A DNA stretch of 64,000 nt, from the NCBI GenBank assembly GCA_023417655.1, contig JAEZFD010000021.1, positions 9,593 to 73,592 on the forward strand. Direction: 5' to 3'. Source of the stretch: Planctomycetota bacterium (GTDB taxonomy: Bacteria > Planctomycetota > Planctomycetia > Planctomycetales > Planctomycetaceae). Below the pieces are notes generated by a model that worked only from the letters and a program-made list of their open reading frames with translations, was not told where the DNA came from and ran no database searches. The translations under genes and the position numbers were made by a program. Of the stretch, positions 26,536 through 34,992 are shown one piece after another; the stretch's first letter is position 1; each line of letters begins with the position of its first letter.

Positions 26536-29500
26536 ATGATCGGTTTGCTTCTCCCCTCTGAAGCGTGTACTTCGCGTCGCGCAGGCGGTGCCGCTGCGCA
26601 ATCGCTGTTCGGGGGACGCTATGCGGTTCAGGGAGAAGGCCCGGAAAGCGGTGGAGTCCGTACCGCCTATGGTTGTGATCTGATCACCGGGAAAGAGGTG
26701 CTGTTCCGTTCGGTCAGCGTCGACCATGCCACACCTGCATTGATCCTGCAGCTCGAACACGAAGCAGAGACGCTCAAAAGCATCTCTCATGCTGGGATCG
26801 TGCCGCTGCTTACATCAGGCATCGAGAGTCAACGTTTCTGGCTGATCCATGATCATTCGAACGTCGAACCCCTCCCCTCGCGGATCGCCAGATCTTCCTT
26901 GTCCGTTCGCGATTCCTTATTCCTCGCTCGCGAAATCCTGACCGCGCTTGAGACGCTGCAGGAAGCGGGGTTGACGCCTCGTTCGATTCGTCCTGAGACC
27001 GTCTTCATCGAGAAAAATGATCTCGAGCTGAGATGTCGTCTTTTAGCCATCGATGTCGCGGATCCTGCACATGCAATGGCATCCGGTGCAGTGTCATCAG
27101 AGCAGCTGATCCAGCTCGCGGAGTTCCTGTCGCCTGAACAAACAGGAGTCTCTAATGCTCCCTTCTCGGAGTTGTCGAACACCTATGTTGTGGGTTGCCT
27201 GCTTTTCTGGTGCCTGACCGGAAAGCCGCCGTTCCATGGGGAGCGTCTCAGTGATGTCCTCCTGAATCAGACAACGCGGGCCGTCCCCACTCTGCGAGAG
27301 TCCGGACTCACGGTTCCGCGAGCCCTCGATGAAATTCTCTCTCGCACTCTGAGTCGCGATCAGCAGGGCCGATACCAGTCGATTTCAGCACTGATCTCCG
27401 ACATTGACGAACTCCTGCTCGCGATGGATCTGGGGGAAACCGATCCAGATATCGCAGTCGGTGCCACCGATTATCGAACCTCCTTGCTGCAACCGGCCTT
27501 CGTTGCCCGAACCCAGGAGATCGAAAAACTTGATTCGTTAATCCGCGACACACAGTTTGGTGAAGCGACTCTAAGCTTTCTCGAAGGGGAATCAGGTTCC
27601 GGAAAATCCCGCCTCCTTTCCGAGTTCACAATCCGTGCGAAACAGGCCGGGCTGCGCGTGTTTTACGGGAAAGCAGTCTCTGACCGGGGACAGACTCCCT
27701 TCGAGATTCTGGACGGGGTCACCGCGGACTTTCTGGATCAGGCAGAGCACCTTCCGGAAACAATCTCTCGCATGCGGGAGCGGCTGCAGGAACAACGTGT
27801 TGTCGTCGCTCACGCACTTCCAAAACTTGCGCATGTCCTGGGTGTCAGTGAGGAGGAAAAACAGGACAGCGGACCATCCGGTGAGTCACGTGTCCTCAGT
27901 GCCCTCGTTGCTTTTCTTGAAGCGATGGGAACCAGAGAAGCCCCGGCTGTCGTGATTCTCGACGACAGTCAATGGGCCGCAGACCTGCTGCATCGCCTGT
28001 TGCAGCGATGGCACATGTTGCGCACCTCGACCCCTGCTGGAGGCCATTTCGTCCAGCTGATCGTGGCATTCCGTTCCGAGGAGGTTCCGGCAGCGCATCC
28101 GCTCCGTCATATCCAGCCTGATGTCCACCTGCGACTGGGACCACTGGGCGACTGGGATGTGAAACGCCTGATCGAATCCATGGCAGGTCCGCTGCCGCAG
28201 CCGGCGGTCGACACGGTCATTCGCCTCGCTGACGGGATTCCGTTCATGGCCTCGGCCATCCTGCAGGGGCTTGTCGAAACCGGGGCATTAATCCCTGAAC
28301 GGCGCGGCTGGACAATTAATGCAGAGGCACTCGCTCAGGCCCGTTCCTCGGCCAGATCAGGAGAGTTCCTTGCCGAGCGACTCAATCTGCTGTCACCAGC
28401 AACTCGTCGGCTGATGAGCGTTGGTGCCATCCTCGGCAGTCAGTTTGATCTGATGATGGCGCTGGATCTCGCGGAACTGAATCGCATTCAGGCTGTCGAA
28501 GCAGTGCATGATGCCCGCAACAGGCGTCTGATGTGGTGCGACTTCCATCAAGGGATCTGCGTTTTCGTACACGACCGGGTCCGGGAGTCACTGCTGGCAC
28601 TCCTCTCGACCGAGGAGAAGGAACGACTCCACCTTCAGTCAGCCTCCTACCTGCAAAAGAACAATCCAGAACTGGTCGCAGAACTCGCGTATCACTTCGA
28701 CGCGGCAGGCTGTTATCAGGCTGCGCTGCCGTACGCACTCGACGCCGCAACGGAAGCCCTCTCCCGACATTCTCTGGAAGTCGCAGAACAGCAGTTCTCA
28801 ATCGCATACCGGGGAGCCGTTGAGGAAAGCGTTCAGGTCCGCTTCGACATTGCCTATCGACTTGGCGACGTCCTACTTCTCCGCGGAAAATATTCATTCG
28901 CTGAAACAATGTTGAATGAGGCCGCAACGCTGGCATCGACCCGGCTGGAGAAAGCCGAAGTTCGAGGACTTCAGGGAGAACTGCGCAAGAAACGCGGGGA
29001 CATGGAAGGGGCGGCGGAAGTCTTCGCGTCTGCTCTGGAGAGTCTGGGATCTCCGGTTCCTGGCAACCGGTTCAGACTGGTCTGCTCCCTGATTCTGGAA
29101 GTGTTCATTCAGATCCTGCATTCGAATTTCGCGTCCCTCTGCTGCAATCGCAAAGGGTTGCCGGATCGACAGAAGCGCCTGGAACTTCGAATCTACAGCG
29201 AACTCTCGCACGCTTACTGGTACTCCAGCAGCCTCGGCCGCACGATGTGGGCCCACCTGCGAGGCATGAACATGGGAGAGCGATATCTCCCAACGCTGGA
29301 ACTTGCTCAGTCTTATTCTGACCACGCGCCTGCGATGCTGCTGTTCTCATGGATCAGGCGCGGCAAATGGTATGTCAATCGCTCCCTGCAGATTCGCGAT
29401 GAGCTCGGAGACCTGTGGGGCCAAGGGCAATCACTCAGTTTCCACGGCATCATCTGTTATGCCGCTGCAGAGTACGAGGAATGCATCAGTAAATGCCGCC

Positions 29501-31755
29501 GCGCCGTCCAGATTCTCGAGCGAACCGGCGATTTCTGGCAGGTACATATTGCGAGATATCAGATCGCCGCATCATTCCTCCGTCTGGGCGATACCGAAGC
29601 CGCGCTGGAAGAAACCAGAAGAAACTACACTTCCGGCATCATGCTGGGTGATGAACAGGCTTCCGGAATCATTCTTGATGTCTGGTCGCGGCTGACACCA
29701 GGGAAGCTCCCCCAGTCGATCCTCGAAACCGAACTCGCACGTGAACGCCCCGATGCTCAAGGCCGAGCTCAGGTGATGCTGGCAAAAGCGGTTCATCTGA
29801 TCGCGATAGGTCAGCCACGCCACGCAGCAGAGATTCTGACGGAAGCCGCATCGGTCATCGAAAAGGCCGGCGTTCAGAATCCATATACCGCACCTGTCTA
29901 TGTCTGGCTGGCAACTGCCTGGCGCATGACCGCAGAAACGCATCAGGGACTGGCGCCTCAGGAACGGAACCGATGTCTGAATCGGGCACGTCGTGCACTG
30001 CGGTCCGCCTTTCTCCAGTCGTGGCGGTTCAAGAACGATTTGCCGCAGATCTATCGTGAACTGGGCCTGATCGAAACCATGCGAGGGAATGCCCGCAAGG
30101 CTTGGCTCGCATTCGCAAAAAGTTTGGATATTGCCCGCAAACAAGATGCGCGAGTTGAACAGGCAGTCAGTCTGGCCGCCCGCGCTCGCGCGGCCAGAGA
30201 CTTCGGATGGAACATTCCTCAGGTAAACACCGACCTGTCCGGTCCTGCGATGTCAGACCGACAAATCCGGAATCTGGATATCGCCATCCGTCAGTCAGGC
30301 AGTCAACCGACCCTCTCGTTAATTGATCGATTTGAAACACTCCTGCAGGTCGGACGGGTCATTACATCGTCACTGACGAAAGAGGCGATCTGCCGCGAGA
30401 CCGAATCGGCCGCCTGTCGACTCCTAAGAACGGACGAAGCATTTCTGATCTGGCTCGACGAACAAGGCCTCGCCTCGAGTTCGTCAGCGAAATTCAAGAC
30501 AATACCGCCGAACACCGACCCCGCCCTGTTAGGGCAGGCGGTGACTCGTCGACAGGTCGTTGTTTCAAAGCCGACCGAACAGTCATCTGTGAAGGATCAG
30601 GAACGGTCCTCGATTTACGCTCCCATTTCTCTGCGAGGGAAAGTGGTCGCGTGTCTAGTCGCCACCCAGGAAGGCCGCCGGGATTTCTTCGGAGTGGACG
30701 AATCCCGCATCGCCGAGTTCATTGCAACTCTTGCCGGAGCCGCATTTGAAAATGCAGAAGGCTTCGAGCAGCTCGCACTGTTGAATACTTCACTCGAACA
30801 ACGGGTGGAAGAACGAACAGCTATCGTCGAAGAACGGGCATCGCTTCTCGTCGAGACGAATCAGGAACTGGAGCGAGTGACACACGAGGTCAGCGCCGCG
30901 CGTGAGGAGATCGTCGCTGCCCAGTTAGAAGCGGACACGATCCACCTGGCAAAGAGTCGCTTTCTGGCAGACATCAGCTCCGAGATCATCACTTCAATCG
31001 ATGAAATGATGGAAACGGCCGAGGGGGCACTCAGAAGCACAAGCGGACAGCGGCAACGGGCCGACACTTCCAAGGTTCGACAACTGGGACGCGAACTGCG
31101 GATCATTGTGCAGCATCTCGTGAATCTCGCAGAGACCGATGTGAATGCCCCTGCAAACAGCTTCACGCCGTTCAATCTGTATCAGGCTGTGAACGAAGTC
31201 ACTGAAATCCTCTCTGCATCTGCTTCGCTGAAGGGACTCCAGTTGACTTGCAGGATTCACTCGAACGTCCCGATGCATGTGATCGGAGATCCCAGTCGGG
31301 TTCGACAGATCCTCGTGAATCTGATCTGGAATGCAGTGAAGCTCTCACACTCGGACTGCGTTGAAGTGACGGTCCGCCTCGACACAATGGACTCCGAGCG
31401 AGCTCAGGTGCATTTCGAAATTCAGGACACCGGACGGATGATCGAGCAAGATCATCAACCTCTCGATTTATCGTCCGAAGCACCTTCGCACAAACTCAAT
31501 CCGGACATGAGCGAGGAGCATCCCGGCCTGACGATCGCTGCCCAATGGACGCGAAAACTAAAAGGCAAACTCTGGGTCGAACCCGATGCTCAGGCGGGTC
31601 ATACATTTCATGTCCTTCTTCCGTTGTTTCCGTTGCCGGCTCCCGATGAGGTCCCGCCTGCTGCCGCTGGAGATACACCCTCAGATTCCCCTGCTCCGGC
31701 AAGTCCCGAACCCGGGACCATCTTCAATTCCCTGTACTCCGTCGTCCCCCGATAA
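26536..31755 (+). CDS. Giant pseudokinase - AAA ATPase - TPR - GAF - degenerate histidine-kinase protein
   Basis: 1739 residues from ATG 26536 (a TTG nine bases earlier is possible; no strong ribosome site). Residues about 25-300 have the Ser/Thr kinase fold, but the catalytic Lys is Arg58, HRDLKPEN reads PRSIRPET (148-155) and DFG reads DVA (173-175). Residues about 320-650 are an AAA/NTPase of the MalT/PknK type with intact Walker A GESGSGKS (351-358) and Walker B VVILDDSQW (472-480). Helical TPR-like repeats span about 650-1200, a GAF domain about 1265-1415 and a coiled coil 1415-1470. The HisKA motif KSRFLADISSE has Ser1482 in place of the phospho-His. The HATPase G1 box is DTGRM and G2 is GLTIA. 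Widespread as an active design; here a catalytically eroded scaffold. No membrane helix seen. Confidence 0.88.
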   Translation: MIGLLLPSEACTSRRAGGAAAQSLFGGRYAVQGEGPESGGVRTAYGCDLITGKEVLFRSVSVDHATPALILQLEHEAETLKSISHAGIVPLLTSGIESQRFWLIHDHSNVEPLPSRIARSSLSVRDSLFLAREILTALETLQEAGLTPRSIRPETVFIEKNDLELRCRLLAIDVADPAHAMASGAVSSEQLIQLAEFLSPEQTGVSNAPFSELSNTYVVGCLLFWCLTGKPPFHGERLSDVLLNQTTRAVPTLRESGLTVPRALDEILSRTLSRDQQGRYQSISALISDIDELLLAMDLGETDPDIAVGATDYRTSLLQPAFVARTQEIEKLDSLIRDTQFGEATLSFLEGESGSGKSRLLSEFTIRAKQAGLRVFYGKAVSDRGQTPFEILDGVTADFLDQAEHLPETISRMRERLQEQRVVVAHALPKLAHVLGVSEEEKQDSGPSGESRVLSALVAFLEAMGTREAPAVVILDDSQWAADLLHRLLQRWHMLRTSTPAGGHFVQLIVAFRSEEVPAAHPLRHIQPDVHLRLGPLGDWDVKRLIESMAGPLPQPAVDTVIRLADGIPFMASAILQGLVETGALIPERRGWTINAEALAQARSSARSGEFLAERLNLLSPATRRLMSVGAILGSQFDLMMALDLAELNRIQAVEAVHDARNRRLMWCDFHQGICVFVHDRVRESLLALLSTEEKERLHLQSASYLQKNNPELVAELAYHFDAAGCYQAALPYALDAATEALSRHSLEVAEQQFSIAYRGAVEESVQVRFDIAYRLGDVLLLRGKYSFAETMLNEAATLASTRLEKAEVRGLQGELRKKRGDMEGAAEVFASALESLGSPVPGNRFRLVCSLILEVFIQILHSNFASLCCNRKGLPDRQKRLELRIYSELSHAYWYSSSLGRTMWAHLRGMNMGERYLPTLELAQSYSDHAPAMLLFSWIRRGKWYVNRSLQIRDELGDLWGQGQSLSFHGIICYAAAEYEECISKCRRAVQILERTGDFWQVHIARYQIAASFLRLGDTEAALEETRRNYTSGIMLGDEQASGIILDVWSRLTPGKLPQSILETELARERPDAQGRAQVMLAKAVHLIAIGQPRHAAEILTEAASVIEKAGVQNPYTAPVYVWLATAWRMTAETHQGLAPQERNRCLNRARRALRSAFLQSWRFKNDLPQIYRELGLIETMRGNARKAWLAFAKSLDIARKQDARVEQAVSLAARARAARDFGWNIPQVNTDLSGPAMSDRQIRNLDIAIRQSGSQPTLSLIDRFETLLQVGRVITSSLTKEAICRETESAACRLLRTDEAFLIWLDEQGLASSSSAKFKTIPPNTDPALLGQAVTRRQVVVSKPTEQSSVKDQERSSIYAPISLRGKVVACLVATQEGRRDFFGVDESRIAEFIATLAGAAFENAEGFEQLALLNTSLEQRVEERTAIVEERASLLVETNQELERVTHEVSAAREEIVAAQLEADTIHLAKSRFLADISSEIITSIDEMMETAEGALRSTSGQRQRADTSKVRQLGRELRIIVQHLVNLAETDVNAPANSFTPFNLYQAVNEVTEILSASASLKGLQLTCRIHSNVPMHVIGDPSRVRQILVNLIWNAVKLSHSDCVEVTVRLDTMDSERAQVHFEIQDTGRMIEQDHQPLDLSSEAPSHKLNPDMSEEHPGLTIAAQWTRKLKGKLWVEPDAQAGHTFHVLLPLFPLPAPDEVPPAAAGDTPSDSPAPASPEPGTIFNSLYSVVPR

Positions 31756-31905
31756 CTGCGGCGCTTGCGTTCGAGCCAGAAGCCGGAGCGGGCGACAGCA
31801 TTTTCGCTGCCGAAAGTCGTGGTGCGCGAGCACACGGTCGGGCACACAGCTCGAATTGCTCTGGCGTTTTTTCCGGAAATGCCATAGACACCGGCCTGCT
31901 GAAAT

Positions 31906-33156
31906 TTGATTCATCGCCGGATCTGCATCTTGAACGAGTCATTCACACCGCTGACCAGTCACGAGGCCGAGGTCTACCTTTGCCCCGGCGAGCGGAAACC
32001 TGTGAGTCGCTCGGTTCATCTGGCCCGGCTCTCTTCAGGGCATTCTGCCTGCCAAAAGTGTGAGCATCGCACGATCTCGGCCTCCCTTCCGCGAACAGTC
32101 CTGCGGCAGTTACCAACAGCTGCCGTGAGTGGACAGTTAAACTTTGATCCTCAGGAAGGGATTCGGGGACGGCTCGTCAATGACCTCACCCGCGAACGAG
32201 TCTCCGATCTCGTCTGCGGAATTCTGGACCTCGCCGATTTTGAGCGTCGCGTTCAGAACGAACAGGGAGCGTTGCGAATTGTACTGGGACGAGACGGCCG
32301 GCCGGAATCACCCGATCTCGCGATCGGGGCCGCGCAAGCGCTGCGGCAGTCAGGGGTGCACCTGATCGATGTGAACCAGTTAAGTCGGCCCGCGTTTGAT
32401 TTCGCGATTGCTGAGTTTCAACCCCATCTTGGGATCTACATCACGGGCGGAACTCGCGGTGCCCGCTGGAACGGGCTCGATCTTGTCGAATCAGGAGGAA
32501 TCACATGGCTGACGCCTGAGCGGATCGACCGCTTGGCCGCTCAGCTGCATCGTCCCCGAACACGACTGGGCCGTACGCCGGGAAGTTACGAGCTCATCGA
32601 CGTGATCGAGGACTATGAGGCCATCGTTTCGGCCCAGTTGCACGCCCTTCGCCCGTTACGACTTGGAATCAGCTGCCCGGATCAGGGAATTCGGCAGACG
32701 CTTCGTCGTGTCATGGAGCGTGCGCCGTGTGACCTTCATTTCCTGCAGGTGAATCCCCGCTCCCGTCAGGATCGGCAGGGACGCACTTTGGGCGACCTTG
32801 TTTGCGAACGTCACCTCGACTTGGGCGTTCTGTTCGAAAGCGATGGGCGGGCACTCACTTTCGTAGATGAAACAGGATCTGAAGTCGAAGTTGATCGGCT
32901 GCTCCAGATCCTCATGATCCCATATTCTGATCCTCATTCGGAACCGCGTCGGCGGGTCGACGAGGTATTCAAACAGGGACTCGGAGAACGCGCAGGACGC
33001 GAGATTCAGCGGCTCGAAAATCTGCCGGTTACCTCTGATTCTCAAGGACGCTGCTGGTTTCTCGACCAGACTCCGGCGTGTGATGCGTTACTCACCCTCG
33101 CTCGAGTGCTGGAAGTGCTGAGCCTTACTGAGCAGCCTCTGTCGAAGCTCTCTTGA
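31906..33156 (+). CDS. Degenerate phosphohexomutase-like protein with cysteine-containing N-terminus
   Basis: 416 residues from TTG 31906 (TTG 31930 also possible; neither has a good ribosome site). The N-terminal 60 residues contain a CxxC pair (ACQKCEH) preceded by YLCPGERKPVSRSVHLARL, a possible small metal site. From about residue 85 the sequence follows the alpha-D-phosphohexomutase order: GIRGRL, then VLGRDGRPESPDLA, then at the phosphoserine loop position ITGGTRGARWNGLDL instead of TASHNPxxYNG. The catalytic Ser-His-Asn-Pro is therefore lost. The rest keeps domain-like length. It is probably not a mutase; a binding or structural role is inference. It lies 150 bases after the giant gene, same strand. 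Confidence 0.75.
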   Translation: MIHRRICILNESFTPLTSHEAEVYLCPGERKPVSRSVHLARLSSGHSACQKCEHRTISASLPRTVLRQLPTAAVSGQLNFDPQEGIRGRLVNDLTRERVSDLVCGILDLADFERRVQNEQGALRIVLGRDGRPESPDLAIGAAQALRQSGVHLIDVNQLSRPAFDFAIAEFQPHLGIYITGGTRGARWNGLDLVESGGITWLTPERIDRLAAQLHRPRTRLGRTPGSYELIDVIEDYEAIVSAQLHALRPLRLGISCPDQGIRQTLRRVMERAPCDLHFLQVNPRSRQDRQGRTLGDLVCERHLDLGVLFESDGRALTFVDETGSEVEVDRLLQILMIPYSDPHSEPRRRVDEVFKQGLGERAGREIQRLENLPVTSDSQGRCWFLDQTPACDALLTLARVLEVLSLTEQPLSKLS

Positions 33157-33207
33157 GTCCTCGATCTGGTGATCAACCGATCCTGTTGTCGGGAATTCGC
33201 ACACCGC

Positions 33208-34155
33208 CTATCCGGCAATATGTTGCTGCCAGACCTGCTTCATTTTCTGCAGACCGGTCGTGACGACCAGTTCGGGATCCTGTTTCCAGTACTCACGATT
33301 GAAAAGCTCGAGCGATACGACACCCTGGAAATTGATCGCTCGAAGAATCTCACCAATGCGATCCCAGGGAGCCACGCCTTCGCCGGGATAGACTCGATCG
33401 GCGTCTGTGATCTGCTCCCGCCCTGGCTGAGCCGGGAAGTCATTGAAGTGGAAGCACTCGATCCCGACACCCGAGAGCATGTGGAGTCCCTCGAATGAGC
33501 TCCCCCCCTTGTGGATATGGTAGACGTCCGGAAGCAGACATGCCTCCGGCTCGCCGCTTTCGATCGCGACGAACACCGATTCCCCGAGGCGCGAGAGATT
33601 TCTTGAGAACCCCCAGAGTTCGACCTGAGGCTTCACTCCAATTGAGCGTCCGATCTGAATGACGGCGGCATAGCGTTCTGCGGCAGCAAGCAGTTCAATC
33701 TTCGGGGCGTCCGGAGTCTGGGCTCCCACCGGCGGCGCGGCAATTCTGATTCCCCCAATCTGCAGGAGCAGATCCATATCGCGTTTCATCTGTTCCAGCC
33801 CGGCCTGCCGTCGAGCATCGTCATCCACGATCCACTGGGCAAATCCGATTGCGCTCTCGACCGTCAATCCGAGGTCAGCGATCTTCTTCTTCAGGTCCGG
33901 GAGCGATTTGCCGGCGTCGCGGTATGCCTCGATCTCACGAATCCAGGGTTCAATTGAGTCGTATCCGGCCTTCGCAGCGAGTTCGACCTCCCGTTCCAAT
34001 GGAAGCCCCTGCCCGCGGATCGTGCTGGTGTTCAGGCAGAATTTCACGTTCGAAGGCATTGGGGTCGACGCCTGTGATTCCCCTCCCAGGCAGGCGGCCA
34101 GTGCTGCAGATGCCGGGACTGTAGAGAGCAGCTGTCGGCGAGTCAGTTTCGGCAT
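33208..34155 (-). CDS. Tat-exported sugar-phosphate isomerase/epimerase-like TIM barrel
   Basis: 315 residues from ATG 34155; GTG 34161 would overlap the upstream stop by four bases and is an alternative. The N-terminus LTRRQLLSTVPASAALAACLGG is a twin-arginine signal. The AP-endonuclease-2/xylose-isomerase-like barrel is seen in FCLNTSTIRGQGLPL, AAKAGYDSIEPW, KPQVELWGF, CLLPDVYHIHKGGSSFEG, FHFNDFPA and a final VSLELFN. The Glu, Asp-x-x-His and His residues are placed as in metal-dependent isomerases of this fold. Planctomycetes have many such secreted paralogues; substrate unknown. Likely co-expressed with the two genes upstream. Confidence 0.87.
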   Translation of the reverse strand: MPKLTRRQLLSTVPASAALAACLGGESQASTPMPSNVKFCLNTSTIRGQGLPLEREVELAAKAGYDSIEPWIREIEAYRDAGKSLPDLKKKIADLGLTVESAIGFAQWIVDDDARRQAGLEQMKRDMDLLLQIGGIRIAAPPVGAQTPDAPKIELLAAAERYAAVIQIGRSIGVKPQVELWGFSRNLSRLGESVFVAIESGEPEACLLPDVYHIHKGGSSFEGLHMLSGVGIECFHFNDFPAQPGREQITDADRVYPGEGVAPWDRIGEILRAINFQGVVSLELFNREYWKQDPELVVTTGLQKMKQVWQQHIAG

Positions 34156-34157
34156 GA

Positions 34158-34937
34158 TCACGGGCTTTCTGAAGAACTCGGACGGGGGGGAGCCAGTTCC
34201 GCCGCAGAGCCAACAGCGGGGTCCAGCGTGGGGAAATATTCAGTCGGCAAGAGTTCAGGGATGCGTTCTGCAACGAGCATCCTGCCGACAGACAATGCGT
34301 CCGTCAATGAAGCGGGAAGCGGCGGCAGAGAAACACGCCGCATCACCTGATTCAGGCGATGCAAAAGCAGATCATCATCCAGGTAGTCATCGAGAAAGCG
34401 TTCTTCCACGAACCGGGGGATGAGATGTTCGAGCCGGTCGGCAGGTTGAGTCGCCAGTTTCGTCACCAGTCGCGCGACTTCCCCGGGATCCACCTGATCA
34501 AATCCCTGATAATAGGCCTCGAGCCCGGCGCGATTCCGGTGAATCAGGACAGCATCGATCAGCAATTCCATCACGATGTGACCAAGGAATCCGCAATGCC
34601 ATCTTTCGTCACTGCCGAGATGGGCACGGAACTGTCGGGAGAGCTCATTGCTGACTTCGAAGAACCCCGGCGTTCCATGAAACCAGTGATCGTCGTCCAG
34701 ATGTTGCAGGATCCCGTAGGCAATCTCACGTTCAATGTCATTGAGATCAGGGAGGGCGGCCAGCACAGTCCGTTTCCGCACCCGACACCTGCGGTCAACA
34801 ACACTCAGCCAGTCAGGGACTGAGACTCCGCAGACGAACCAGGGGCGATCAAGGTACCGGATGGCATGTGCATAGTAATTCACGACGACTTCCTGCGGAC
34901 CGCTCTGCCCTGTCTGACGTGGTAAGGCAGTCATCAC
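34158..34937 (-). CDS. Conserved hypothetical protein, faintly ACP-phosphodiesterase/HD-like
   Basis: 259 residues (GTG 34937 or ATG 34934). I do not recognise a named family. It begins NYYAHAIRYLDRPWFVCGVSVPDWLS, then has a His/Asp-rich stretch around residues 78-92 (LQHLDDDHWFHG) and GHIVMELLIDAVLI near 120. The ordered His, Asp, His, Glu and Asp residues and all-helical look recall HD-type metal hydrolases such as the ACP phosphodiesterase family, but the link is weak. Its stop overlaps the possible GTG start of the TIM-barrel gene and it lies 55 bases after the kinase gene, so the three look like one transcript. Confidence 0.72.
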   Translation of the reverse strand: MMTALPRQTGQSGPQEVVVNYYAHAIRYLDRPWFVCGVSVPDWLSVVDRRCRVRKRTVLAALPDLNDIEREIAYGILQHLDDDHWFHGTPGFFEVSNELSRQFRAHLGSDERWHCGFLGHIVMELLIDAVLIHRNRAGLEAYYQGFDQVDPGEVARLVTKLATQPADRLEHLIPRFVEERFLDDYLDDDLLLHRLNQVMRRVSLPPLPASLTDALSVGRMLVAERIPELLPTEYFPTLDPAVGSAAELAPPRPSSSESP

Positions 34938-34992
34938 TCGCTCAAATGAGGGCTTCCGGAGTCCAGATGTCTTCCAAGGCCCCCGAACGAGT

